From: Gemmiger sp. An120
Lineage (GTDB): Bacteria; Bacillota; Clostridia; Oscillospirales; Ruminococcaceae
Direction: 5' to 3'
Assembly: GCF_002160955.1 (NCBI RefSeq)
Contig: NZ_NFLN01000006.1
Span: forward strand, 62,001-126,000
Length of the DNA: 64,000 bases
Position 1 is the first letter of the stretch. Every line of letters begins with the position of its first letter. Below the pieces are notes generated by a model. That model ran no database searches, was not told where the DNA came from, and was given only the letters and a program-made list of their open reading frames with translations. Made by a program: the position numbers and the translations under genes. Positions 46,547 through 54,899 of the stretch are shown here, piece after piece.

Positions 46547-46621
46547 GGGATTTGGTTGAAGAAAAAACAGGGGCATGGTATAATATGTATATCGTGTCCC
46601 TGTTCATAGAAGGAGAACACT

Positions 46622-48265
46622 ATGAGCAGGAAAAAACAAGTCAATCAGAAAATCACAGCCCTCTATTGCCGTATTTCTCTGGACGATGGCGGCGATAACG
46701 AGAGTATGAGTATCAGCAATCAAAAAATCATGCTTCGGGACTTTGCCGAAAAAAACGGGATGTTCCAGTATGAGTATTATGTGGACGACGGTTACACAGG
46801 CCGTAATTTTAATCGCCCAGCTTTTCAGCGTATGATTGCCGATATTGAGGCCGGTAAAATCGGTTGTGTCATTACCAAAGACCTGTCCAGACTGGGAAGA
46901 AATTATATCGAAGCCGGCAGCTATATTGAAATCTTCTTCCCCAAACACAATGTCCGTTATATCGCCATTACTGATGGTGTGGACAGTTTGACCCGTCAGG
47001 AAATGGACATCACGCCCTTCAAGAATATCCTGAATGATATGTATAGCCGGGATATTTCCAAGAAAGTGCTGGCGGGGCGTATCACCCGTTCCCGGCAGGG
47101 AAAGTTCTGTGGCGGACAGCCTCCCCTGGGGCTGATGCGTGACCCGGAGGATCGGGGGCATTTGATCCTTGACCCGGAGACTGCGCCGGTGATTCGCAAA
47201 ATCTATGACCTGGCACTGGATGGCTGGGGCTGTATGCGGATTGCCAAGCAGCTGATGGAGGACAAGGTTCCTATCACCAGAGTAAAAGGAAATACCGCCT
47301 GTGATGTCAACTACTATGCGTGGGGCGGCGCAAGAATCAGCCATATCCTGCGTAACCCTTTTTATAAGGGCGCTCATCTGGTTTGCCGGACACACCAGAA
47401 AGGGATTCGCTCCAACACCTATGACATCATTCCCCGTGAGGACTGGGAAATCATTGAGGGCTGCCATGAAGCGATTGTGACACCGGAGGAATGGGAACAG
47501 GTGCAGGCAATCGTAGATCGCAGGCCACCTATTATGAAAGGAAATGCCTGCCCCTTCTACAACTTGTTCCATGGCATTATCTACTGCGCCACCTGTGGGA
47601 AATCTATGCAGGTGCGGTATGAGAAGGTTGGCAGAACTGGCAAAAACCGCTTTACCGGCGAGATGCGGGAACCGATTGACAAGGCGTATTATATCTGCCA
47701 GACCTACAACCGGTTGGGCAAAAATGCCTGCACCAGTCACAAAATCGAAGCCAGGGATTTATATAATCTCGTCCTGAAAGATATTCAGGAACTGGCAGCG
47801 ATGGCACTCAAAGATGCAGATGCCTTTTATCAGCGGTTGAGCAGACGGATGGAGCGCCGGTATATGGCGGATGCTTCCGAGATGCAGAAAGAGCGTGAAC
47901 GCCTGGAAGCCAGAAACCGAGAAATTGACGATATGTTCCTGAGCCTTTATACCGACAAGGCCAAAGGCGTGATCTCTGAGCAGCGGTTTATGAAGCTGAC
48001 CGCCGCTATGGAGCAGGAGCAGGAAGAAAATCAGCGCCGTTTGCAGGAGCTGTTGCGAATGATTCAGCAGTCCGATGCTCAAGAAAGTGAAGTCTGCACC
48101 TTTATCCGGGAGATTCGACAGTATGCCACCATTCAGGAGTTGGATGAAACGGTGTTGAATCGCCTGATCAGCCGGATTCTGGTGGGTGAAGTCAAAAAGA
48201 TAGACGGCCAGAAGATTCAGGAAGTCAGGATCGTTTATAATTTTGTCGGACAAATCGATATATAA
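46622..48265 (+). CDS. Large serine recombinase (integrase of the nested element)
   Basis: A 547-aa serine integrase of the TnpX/Tn4451 kind. Ser19 in YCRISLDD is the nucleophile, and the resolvase fold runs to about residue 165. The recombinase domain (GQPPLGLMRDPEDRGHLILDP onward) and zinc ribbon (CATCGKSMQVRY ... CQTYNRLGKNACTSH) follow, then a coiled coil near 410-480. It would join attB and attP with a two-base core, fitting the GG seen at both junctions. AGAAGGAG precedes the ATG. It lies in the middle of the element, with cargo continuing to its right, so the RiPP block is part of the element. Confidence 0.93.
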   Translation: MSRKKQVNQKITALYCRISLDDGGDNESMSISNQKIMLRDFAEKNGMFQYEYYVDDGYTGRNFNRPAFQRMIADIEAGKIGCVITKDLSRLGRNYIEAGSYIEIFFPKHNVRYIAITDGVDSLTRQEMDITPFKNILNDMYSRDISKKVLAGRITRSRQGKFCGGQPPLGLMRDPEDRGHLILDPETAPVIRKIYDLALDGWGCMRIAKQLMEDKVPITRVKGNTACDVNYYAWGGARISHILRNPFYKGAHLVCRTHQKGIRSNTYDIIPREDWEIIEGCHEAIVTPEEWEQVQAIVDRRPPIMKGNACPFYNLFHGIIYCATCGKSMQVRYEKVGRTGKNRFTGEMREPIDKAYYICQTYNRLGKNACTSHKIEARDLYNLVLKDIQELAAMALKDADAFYQRLSRRMERRYMADASEMQKERERLEARNREIDDMFLSLYTDKAKGVISEQRFMKLTAAMEQEQEENQRRLQELLRMIQQSDAQESEVCTFIREIRQYATIQELDETVLNRLISRILVGEVKKIDGQKIQEVRIVYNFVGQIDI

Positions 48266-48386
48266 TTGTTTTGATTAAGACTAGACTCAGTAACATTAAT
48301 TATTACAGCAGATGTAATAGAGTTGCTATATTGTTGTGCATTGGAAAATAGGACATTTGAATTAGCGCTAAATAAGGAATATTAAT

Positions 48387-49565
48387 ATGATAAAGTTATA
48401 TAGATATTTTATGCCAAGAAAAGACATTTTTGCAGGTGTCTCAGATTTAAATATTAATTCTTCATATGATATCGAAAAATTTCGGGACATACTTCCAAAA
48501 AACTATGATAGCCAATATATAAGACGTCGAATTGAAACAGAGAAAAAGATGTACGATCTATTCAAGGCCAAAGGAGGCTGTCCCGAAAAAAGACATCCGT
48601 ATTATTTAACTCTAGGTTGTTGCAATGAATGGTTTTTTAAGAAGAAACATTTTTTTGGTAGTGTTGTATTCGATCTTAAGGAATTTGATGAGAAAACCTT
48701 GTCTTTTACATATGGTGATTCCATACCAACATTTATGGACAGATTTTATGATGGTAAAGAATATCGTCGCAATATCTACACGTTGAAAGAAATACAGGGT
48801 ATAATACAAAAATATGGCTATCCCCAACAATGGAACCCCCTTGCAGAGCATGGACCGGAAAATTATATTGAAGTTCAAGTGTGGAGTGAGCACCCTCTTA
48901 TAGCATATCGACCGTGCTTCTATGCTAAAAACAGCGGGCTTGAAGAGCTTGTTCCGCTACTATCGATGCGTATGATGAAAGCTAAGAATATCCCTGAAAC
49001 TGGACAACGAGATTACTGTGAATGTATTAAAATAGCAAAATCTAGTCCATGGTGGGATTGGTTCTGTGCGAATATAAGACAGGCAAACCCCAAGGTGTTT
49101 CAGGCTAATGTGATTCATGGTATTTCACACAGCTATAAATGCGCACTTATGGCGTTTGTCTTGGCTTCGTTTCAAAGGCTAGATGAAATTGATACCAAGA
49201 CGCTTGTGTTAGCTGCACTTTATCATGACATCGGGCGAAGCTATTACGATAATGGCCGTTCACACGGTCAGATTGGTGCCGATATAGTTGTTCAATACAT
49301 TAATTCTAATGAACGCATTCACTGGGGAAAATTAATTCATGCCATTCGTTTTCATGATGCACCAGAGATATTTTCTCAAGATAAAACATTACGTAACTTA
49401 AAAGATGTTGATACTTTAGACTATCTTCGCTTGGGCTTTGGTGAATATAATCCTGAATTTTTGCGAGAAGAAGAATCGAAAAAGTTGATTTTATTTTCTC
49501 TTGAGTTAAACATTTACACATTCATTGATGCAAATATGATCTTGAAATTAGTGAGCGAGGAGTAA
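48387..49565 (+). CDS. HD-domain phosphohydrolase heading the RiPP operon
   Basis: A 392-aa protein. The C-terminal half has an HD metal site (His244 and His248 in HGISHSYK, His280-Asp281 in ALYHDIGR, and a later HGQIGADIV). The N-terminal half (about 230 residues) is of unknown fold, with Cys pairs (CCNEWFF, CECIK). HD enzymes hydrolyse phosphate esters or nucleotides; its link to a peptide pathway is only by position. The gap to the GNAT gene is 4 bp, so they are cotranscribed. It is strongly AT-rich. Confidence 0.78.
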   Translation: MIKLYRYFMPRKDIFAGVSDLNINSSYDIEKFRDILPKNYDSQYIRRRIETEKKMYDLFKAKGGCPEKRHPYYLTLGCCNEWFFKKKHFFGSVVFDLKEFDEKTLSFTYGDSIPTFMDRFYDGKEYRRNIYTLKEIQGIIQKYGYPQQWNPLAEHGPENYIEVQVWSEHPLIAYRPCFYAKNSGLEELVPLLSMRMMKAKNIPETGQRDYCECIKIAKSSPWWDWFCANIRQANPKVFQANVIHGISHSYKCALMAFVLASFQRLDEIDTKTLVLAALYHDIGRSYYDNGRSHGQIGADIVVQYINSNERIHWGKLIHAIRFHDAPEIFSQDKTLRNLKDVDTLDYLRLGFGEYNPEFLREEESKKLILFSLELNIYTFIDANMILKLVSEE

Positions 49566-49569
49566 AATA

Positions 49570-50118
49570 ATGGAATTAAATATGCGCAACTATGTTGCTG
49601 GTGCAGATTATGGAGAAGTATATAGGCTTTTCACACACATGTCTGTTAATCCTATGATCATCAATAAACCGGATCACAATAGCATGACAGTATTTTCCAA
49701 GTGGTTTGATCGACACTTAGAAACAGACTATCATGACTTTATGATATTCACTACGTCTGAAGAGCAATTCGTTGGTTTTGCGTATTCTTACGAGTTTCAA
49801 GAGCTCAATGGCCATTGTCAATTTACAGTGGCTGTAAAGCCAGAATTTCAAATGACAGGCGTAGGGGGAATTATTTCAATCAAGTTTTTAAATTATCTTT
49901 TTGCACACTATAATTTGCGAAAGGTTTATATCCACATTTATGAACATAATGTTCATTCTCGCCAATGCGTAGAATCTTTTGGGTTTTGTCTAGAAGGAAC
50001 ATTGCAAGAGTATAGATTTTATAACGGCGAGTTTGAGAATGTATTGATTTATGCAGTCACAAGGGAGCGGTTTCACGCCATTATTAAGCAAATGAACTTT
50101 TTTAATAATGGCGTATAA
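49570..50118 (+). CDS. GNAT-family acyltransferase
   Basis: A 182-aa N-acyltransferase with the GNAT fold; the acyl-CoA/pantetheine motif region is FQMTGVGGIISIKFL near residue 97, and RQCVESFGFCLEGTLQEYRF is the late motif. It lies 4 bp after the HD gene and 33 bp before the precursor. With the ACP and the AMP ligase downstream, it is a candidate for moving an acyl chain from acyl-ACP to the peptide, as GNAT enzymes do in some lipidated RiPPs. Self-resistance by acetylation is the alternative. Confidence 0.82.
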   Translation: MELNMRNYVAGADYGEVYRLFTHMSVNPMIINKPDHNSMTVFSKWFDRHLETDYHDFMIFTTSEEQFVGFAYSYEFQELNGHCQFTVAVKPEFQMTGVGGIISIKFLNYLFAHYNLRKVYIHIYEHNVHSRQCVESFGFCLEGTLQEYRFYNGEFENVLIYAVTRERFHAIIKQMNFFNNGV

Positions 50119-50150
50119 ACCATAATCTATATTGGAAGGAGGTAATTTGA

Positions 50151-50447
50151 ATGAAAAAGTTCGATGTCTTTAAGGCACCCGCTCTTTGCCCTGCCGGTGA
50201 AGCCCCTATCAGCCGTGCGCCTATGTTCTTTGCATCCTGGAAGGATGAAGGCTACGGGAGATGGAGCAATTCTACTGCAAGTTGGAAAGATAGCGGAGGC
50301 TGGAGCAACTCTACCGCTAGCTGGAAAGATGGCGGCTACGGACAATGGAGCAACTCTACCTCAAGCTGGCGAGATAGCGGAGGTTGGAGCAACTCTACTG
50401 CGAGTTGGCGAGACAGCGGAGGCTGGAGCAATTCTGGCGGAAAGTGA
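50151..50447 (+). CDS. RiPP precursor peptide with five W-x-D/W-x-N repeats
   Basis: A 98-aa peptide. Residues 1-28 look like a leader (MKKFDVFKAPALCPAGEAPI). Then come five tandem units of 13-15 residues: SWKDEGYGRWSNSTA, SWKDSGGWSNSTA, SWKDGGYGQWSNSTS, SWRDSGGWSNSTA and SWRDSGGWSNSGGK. All ten tryptophans (30, 38, 45, 51, 58, 66, 73, 79, 86, 92) have Asp or Asn at position +2, alternating W-K/R-D and W-S-N. W-x-N/D triplets are substrates of radical SAM cyclophane (triceptide) enzymes. GGAAGGAGG precedes the ATG. Silent codon changes between units show the repeats are kept by selection. Two radical SAM genes follow. Confidence 0.88.
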   Translation: MKKFDVFKAPALCPAGEAPISRAPMFFASWKDEGYGRWSNSTASWKDSGGWSNSTASWKDGGYGQWSNSTSSWRDSGGWSNSTASWRDSGGWSNSGGK

Positions 50448-50463
50448 TACAATTTAATTGACG

Positions 50464-50504
50464 GAGCGACCCGTCGGATGGGGACTCCATTCGACGGGTC
50501 GCTC
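50464..50504 (+). promoter_or_regulatory. Strong hairpin (attenuator) between precursor and enzyme genes
   Basis: An 18-bp stem with a perfect outer 13 bp (GAGCGACCCGTCG with CGACGGGTCGCTC) and loop GGACT, then an AT-rich ACTATTTATTATT. Between a RiPP precursor and its maturases such a hairpin usually lets much more precursor than enzyme be made. It could also stabilise the 3' end of precursor mRNA. Confidence 0.75.
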
Positions 50505-50532
50505 ACTATTTATTATTAGGAGGAGATTAGCA

Positions 50533-51738
50533 GTGGGGGCAAATAATGCTTATCTTGCTTTGGGGTATGCCTGTAATGAAAAATGTAGGTGTTGCCCCCT
50601 AATACATAAAAATGATCGTGAAAAATTTATTCCTTTGGATCGCCTTCTGAAGGAAGCTGATCAGATAGTATCATACGGCGTACGCGATGTAACGTTGTCT
50701 GGAGGAGAGCCGACAATTCATCAAGACCTGTTTCAATTAATTACATACTTTCACACGAAAGGAATCAATGTGCATATCCTTTCTAACGGAGAGCGTTTTT
50801 CAGATAAATCATATGCAAATGAATTCTTAGAATTGCAAAAAAATGGTGTATTAACAGTTACTACTACATTTCACAGTTGGAATGCAGCAGAACACGAGTA
50901 TCAAAATGGTTCACAGGGAAGTTTTTTGCGAAGTCTGCAGGGCCTCCAGTATTTAGATAGAAATGGTGTTCAGATTTCGGTAAAACATTGCATTACAGCA
51001 AATAATTATCGCCAACTTCCCCAATATATTCAGTTTGTAATAGGGGCTTTTTCTTCCCAGGCAGAAATCCAGCTCTGGGGAATTGATTTAAATGGCTTAG
51101 AGAGAAAATTTGCGCAGGCAAATTTTGTTGATTTTCAATTGGTGAAACCTTACATTGAAGAGGCCATCGATGTGTTTGAGTCATCGGGAAGAGCAAAAGA
51201 TCAAATTCTTTCAATCAACAATCTTCCTCTATGTATGTGTGATTGCTATTATTGGAAATATTTTACTTCACCCAAAGCAGATTCTTATGTTGATCACAAA
51301 AAAGGCGGTGAAATCATGGAGGCGAATTCAGGACCGCTTTCTATACACTGCCAAAAGTGTCCCTTTTATAATAGTTGTATGGGCGCCTATTTTAGCGATT
51401 TTGACATATTTGGTAATAATATTGTGTCCGTTCCAAAAGAGGAAGCTGAAATAAATCATTTTCAGAGAAGTTTCAAGTTTTATACAGAACAAGCTATAGA
51501 AAAGATGGTGTTTTCTCCGTATTTAAACCATGAACTACGTCGAAACGGCTACACGATAACAAATTATCTATCAGGAGAAACTATCCAAATTCGACTAAAG
51601 ACAAAGGAAATTCTCCATTTGCAGAAAATGCTGTTTTATGGTGTTTCTCTCGATGAATTAATTTTGTGCTTAAATGAATTTGGCTTAAACGGAGTGACAG
51701 TAGTGGACGAATGGATGAGAAAGGGAGTGATTGAATAA
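50533..51738 (+). CDS. Radical SAM peptide-maturation enzyme 1
   Basis: A 401-aa radical SAM enzyme. The cluster motif is Cys14-x3-Cys18-x2-Cys21 (ACNEKCRCC), and the SAM-binding SGGEP follows near residue 57. The C-terminal half has Cys pairs for an auxiliary cluster (CMCDCYYW near 234; CQKCPFYNSCMG near 274), a short SPASM/Twitch-like region, and a final helical stretch that may bind the leader. GTG 50533 is chosen because AGGAGGAG lies 7 bases upstream; the frame extends further without a site. It overlaps the next gene by one base (TAATG). It likely modifies the repeat peptide. Confidence 0.87.
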   Translation: MGANNAYLALGYACNEKCRCCPLIHKNDREKFIPLDRLLKEADQIVSYGVRDVTLSGGEPTIHQDLFQLITYFHTKGINVHILSNGERFSDKSYANEFLELQKNGVLTVTTTFHSWNAAEHEYQNGSQGSFLRSLQGLQYLDRNGVQISVKHCITANNYRQLPQYIQFVIGAFSSQAEIQLWGIDLNGLERKFAQANFVDFQLVKPYIEEAIDVFESSGRAKDQILSINNLPLCMCDCYYWKYFTSPKADSYVDHKKGGEIMEANSGPLSIHCQKCPFYNSCMGAYFSDFDIFGNNIVSVPKEEAEINHFQRSFKFYTEQAIEKMVFSPYLNHELRRNGYTITNYLSGETIQIRLKTKEILHLQKMLFYGVSLDELILCLNEFGLNGVTVVDEWMRKGVIE

Positions 51739-53123
51739 TGGATTACCAATATCTTTTGCCTTTTGAATGGAACGAATTTTCATTTTGTGGTGCTCATTGT
51801 TTTTTTACAGACAAATGGTCTTTTTTGTTGTCCCAAAATGGTTCATCAATAATATTACAGAATAGTCTCGTGCAGTCCATTGAAAACAAAAAATTGTCGG
51901 AAGATCTGGCGTTTAAACTTTATCAACGTGGATTTGGATTAGTATACGGACAGGAACGTTTTTCAAATTTCTGCCATGATATACGACCCACATTATTCAT
52001 GATCGATTTTACAACCAAATGCAACTGTAATTGCATCTACTGCCTACGCCATTTTGAGGGAGTTGGAAATGATATTTCCGATGATATGTTGAAACAGATT
52101 ACTCAGTATATAATTACATACTGTAAGCAAAACAATATTTATCATATTTCTTTTCAGCCATGGGGTGGGGAACCACTAATTATGCTGGATCAAATATTAA
52201 AGTGTAAGCAAATGTTTGAAAAAGCTCAAATCCGAGCTGATTTTAATATTCAAACGAACGGTTTGCTACTTAATCTAACAAATTATGAGAAATTGCGAAA
52301 GTCTCATATTGCCATTGGTGTGAGTCTAGATGGAATTGAAGCTGTGCATGATGCTCACCGGTTAGACACTTCTGGAAATACTACGCATAGCAGAGTTGTC
52401 AAAAATATAAGGGAAATACTTGCAAAATATCCTGATGCAAATATTGGGACATTGAGCGTTAACTCTGTCTATTCTTTTGATCATGTTGAAGAAAATATAG
52501 ACTATTTAGTTAATGAAATTGGATTACACAGTATTAAGTTTAATTTGGTCCATCCTAGTGGTACAAAATCATTCGATTATTCAATGTTAATTTCGGAAAA
52601 ATCATTAGAAAAATACGTGGATAAGCTATTCAACGCAGTGGTTCAACAAACTCGATGTGGCCGAAATTTCCGAGAAGCAAATATTACTGATAAACTGAGA
52701 AACCTTCTTGATCGTTCGAATAACAACATTTGCAATTCAATGGGGTGCCGCGGAGGCATTTCCTTTATTTCCTTTGATCAGAAAGGAAATATTTACCCTT
52801 GTGAGATGATTGGGCGACCTGAATTTTGCCTTGGAAATATCGAGAATCAGGGGGATAATCTTCTGGATCTGATTCATAGCGCCCAGGAGCATAATCATTA
52901 TTATGCTCCGAAAAAAACAGAAACGTGTTCTGATTGTCCGTACCTGTATTTTTGTCGGGGAGGATGTAAAGCGAATTGCTTAGCATATGGCAAAGAACCT
53001 TTCCAGATCGATCACATCGAGTGCGCGTTGAACCGGAGTTTGTATCCCCGTCTGATTGAATTGATTCTCACAGAGCCTGAGTTAGTTGAAAGAATGTCAG
53101 GCCTTCACATACAAAGGAGGTAA
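51738..53123 (+). CDS. Radical SAM/SPASM peptide-maturation enzyme 2 (HxsB-like layout)
   Basis: A 461-aa enzyme. An N-terminal domain of about 80 residues resembles the leader-binding region of SPASM peptide maturases, followed by Cys95-x3-Cys99-x2-Cys102 (KCNCNCIYC) and GGEP near 146. The C-terminal SPASM domain has seven or more Cys (CEMIG, CSDCPYLYFCRGGCKANCL, ECAL), enough for two auxiliary 4Fe-4S clusters. The RPTLFMIDFTTKCN segment recalls HxsB of the His-Xaa-Ser repeat system, also a paired radical SAM system acting on repeats. It probably forms the Trp-Asp/Asn bonds; which of the two enzymes acts at W-x-D and which at W-x-N is unknown. Confidence 0.88.
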   Translation: MDYQYLLPFEWNEFSFCGAHCFFTDKWSFLLSQNGSSIILQNSLVQSIENKKLSEDLAFKLYQRGFGLVYGQERFSNFCHDIRPTLFMIDFTTKCNCNCIYCLRHFEGVGNDISDDMLKQITQYIITYCKQNNIYHISFQPWGGEPLIMLDQILKCKQMFEKAQIRADFNIQTNGLLLNLTNYEKLRKSHIAIGVSLDGIEAVHDAHRLDTSGNTTHSRVVKNIREILAKYPDANIGTLSVNSVYSFDHVEENIDYLVNEIGLHSIKFNLVHPSGTKSFDYSMLISEKSLEKYVDKLFNAVVQQTRCGRNFREANITDKLRNLLDRSNNNICNSMGCRGGISFISFDQKGNIYPCEMIGRPEFCLGNIENQGDNLLDLIHSAQEHNHYYAPKKTETCSDCPYLYFCRGGCKANCLAYGKEPFQIDHIECALNRSLYPRLIELILTEPELVERMSGLHIQRR

Positions 53124-53129
53124 TTGGAT

Positions 53130-54899
53130 GTGTTAGATCAATCCTTTTTTTATAAACGATTTTCCATTGGGTTGACCTTGGACACTAGTTTAAAAGAATT
53201 TAATGCATTCTTGGACAAATATTCGGATTATATTAATAATTTTTATTTTTCGCTGCCAATGGGTGATAAATTCCATGCAAGGACACAGGTTATAAAACAA
53301 ATGCATGACCCTAAACTTGTAGATCGATTCTGGCAGCTTCTGGGTTGTATTCGTTCCCATAACATCAAGATGGAACTGGTACTAAATAATGGAAGGGTAA
53401 GCCGTGATGACGTCAAAAGATCTGCTCGGATGTTATATGATCACGGAGTCAATGTTGATTTGGTTGGAATAACGGATGATATTTATAATGATGTAAAATC
53501 CTTTTTCCCAACACAAAGGATTGTCTATAGTTTTAAAAATCATATCCATACGGAAAAAGAGTTTGCAGCCTTGACTCACCGGTATGATGAGATCGTATTA
53601 GGGCGTCAGAATATCCGAAATACATCCCTTTTTTCATTTATCAAGCAGCATTTGCACGCTGATGTAGTCCTTCTGCTTAATAACGGATGTTCACACGTTT
53701 GTGGTGGATGCACAACTTTGAAGAATTGCCATCGTGCTTATTATCAAGAAAAATTTCAGCATAGTCCGGAATATCTGTATGCGCTGCAAAGTCTCATGCC
53801 TTTTGAAATTCATACCGGGCTGCTGGATGTGTCTAATGTGCACTTATTCAAAATCAGTTCCCGCAATGCGTCTCTGAAATATATAAAAGATTGCCTGGAT
53901 AGCTATCTGTTTTGTGAGGAGGATTCGTACATCAAGCAAAACATCGAAAATTATATGCTATGGTCCAGACTAGCTTGGCATACAGAGTATTTCAACGGTT
54001 TTTCATTGGAGCGTATCAGAGCAACAAAGGAAAAGATTTACCAAGGAATAAAATCGAGTGAATTCCCCTCCTATGTTCGAGTGATATTGGATTTACGCAA
54101 TCAGTATCTGTTCCAGGGAGACCAGGTGCCGGATCTACCTGTATTGGAAGAAAAACTGAAAACATTTTTTGGCAGAATTCCCATGAAGGTAGAAGGGTAC
54201 CTCATTGGCGTATCAAACTGTGCCAATCTATTAAGCCACATTTATATAAATCATATGAAGTCTCTTCTTAATACACTGAGCAGTACTGGGCGTAAAGTGT
54301 ATTTTTCCGTTCCGCCTCTAACACAAAGCCAGCACTTCGCATTTGTAAATCTTTGGAATTGTTTGAAGGAATGTATCAAAGCAAAGTATCTTGATTGTTT
54401 AGTGGTTAATGATATTGACACAGAGTCTTTTTTCAAGAATTATTTTCAAGTTTCGATAGCTTTCGGAGAGAGGCTAACGAAAAGACATATCCAGACTGTA
54501 AAAAATGACTATCTGACAGGAAATGAACCAGGCTTTGGAAAAGACCTAATAGATGCATTTCTTCGGGAAGAATATGTCAAAAATGATATTTGTTTTATAT
54601 TGTGCAATATGCCGGGTGGAGGTATGTGTATTAGCCCTTATGAATCTGTCCAGATTCATACTTTAGTTGGACTTGTAGAAAACTATGATGGAGCCTGTCC
54701 GCAGTCTCATGAAAAAACGTGCGATGGGAAATGCATGACCGCAATGAACACGATTCTGAAATCTGAATATGGAGATAAGTTGGTGATTTGCGCCAATTCG
54801 GTATGCGATGTTGTGAAAATCTCAGATAGTGTTCTGAAAACTGTTTTAGAAAATAGGGCTTGCGTTGTTATTCCATCAATTTGGAGGGAGTTGCTGTAG
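53130..54899 (+). CDS. Large Cys-rich double-barrel protein, U32/UbiU-UbiV-like (uncertain)
   Basis: A 589-aa protein I cannot assign firmly. Its first 200 residues read as a TIM-barrel (FSIGLTL, KMELVLNN, VDLVGIT, EIVLGRQNIRN), ending in VVLLLNNGCSHVCGGC, with Cys187-x3-Cys191-x2-Cys194 and Cys200 as a possible 4Fe-4S ligand set. From about residue 310 a second barrel-like half follows, with FGERLTKRHIQ and late Cys (CPQSHEKTCDGKC). This resembles two fused U32-type domains, as in the UbiU-UbiV pair that hydroxylates without oxygen. GTG 53130 is set by AGGAGG 9 bases upstream; TTG 53124 is possible. It lies inside the operon, so a tailoring role is likely. Confidence 0.72.
   Translation: MLDQSFFYKRFSIGLTLDTSLKEFNAFLDKYSDYINNFYFSLPMGDKFHARTQVIKQMHDPKLVDRFWQLLGCIRSHNIKMELVLNNGRVSRDDVKRSARMLYDHGVNVDLVGITDDIYNDVKSFFPTQRIVYSFKNHIHTEKEFAALTHRYDEIVLGRQNIRNTSLFSFIKQHLHADVVLLLNNGCSHVCGGCTTLKNCHRAYYQEKFQHSPEYLYALQSLMPFEIHTGLLDVSNVHLFKISSRNASLKYIKDCLDSYLFCEEDSYIKQNIENYMLWSRLAWHTEYFNGFSLERIRATKEKIYQGIKSSEFPSYVRVILDLRNQYLFQGDQVPDLPVLEEKLKTFFGRIPMKVEGYLIGVSNCANLLSHIYINHMKSLLNTLSSTGRKVYFSVPPLTQSQHFAFVNLWNCLKECIKAKYLDCLVVNDIDTESFFKNYFQVSIAFGERLTKRHIQTVKNDYLTGNEPGFGKDLIDAFLREEYVKNDICFILCNMPGGGMCISPYESVQIHTLVGLVENYDGACPQSHEKTCDGKCMTAMNTILKSEYGDKLVICANSVCDVVKISDSVLKTVLENRACVVIPSIWRELL

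Noticed and set aside
50238-50440. Tandem DNA repeats as a CRISPR array
   Set aside because: Units are contiguous, coding and vary at silent sites; there are no spacers and no cas genes.
50164-50457. A second repetitive frame across the precursor gene
   Set aside because: Its repeats are only the shadow of the W-x-D/N repeats; no ribosome site and no matching context.
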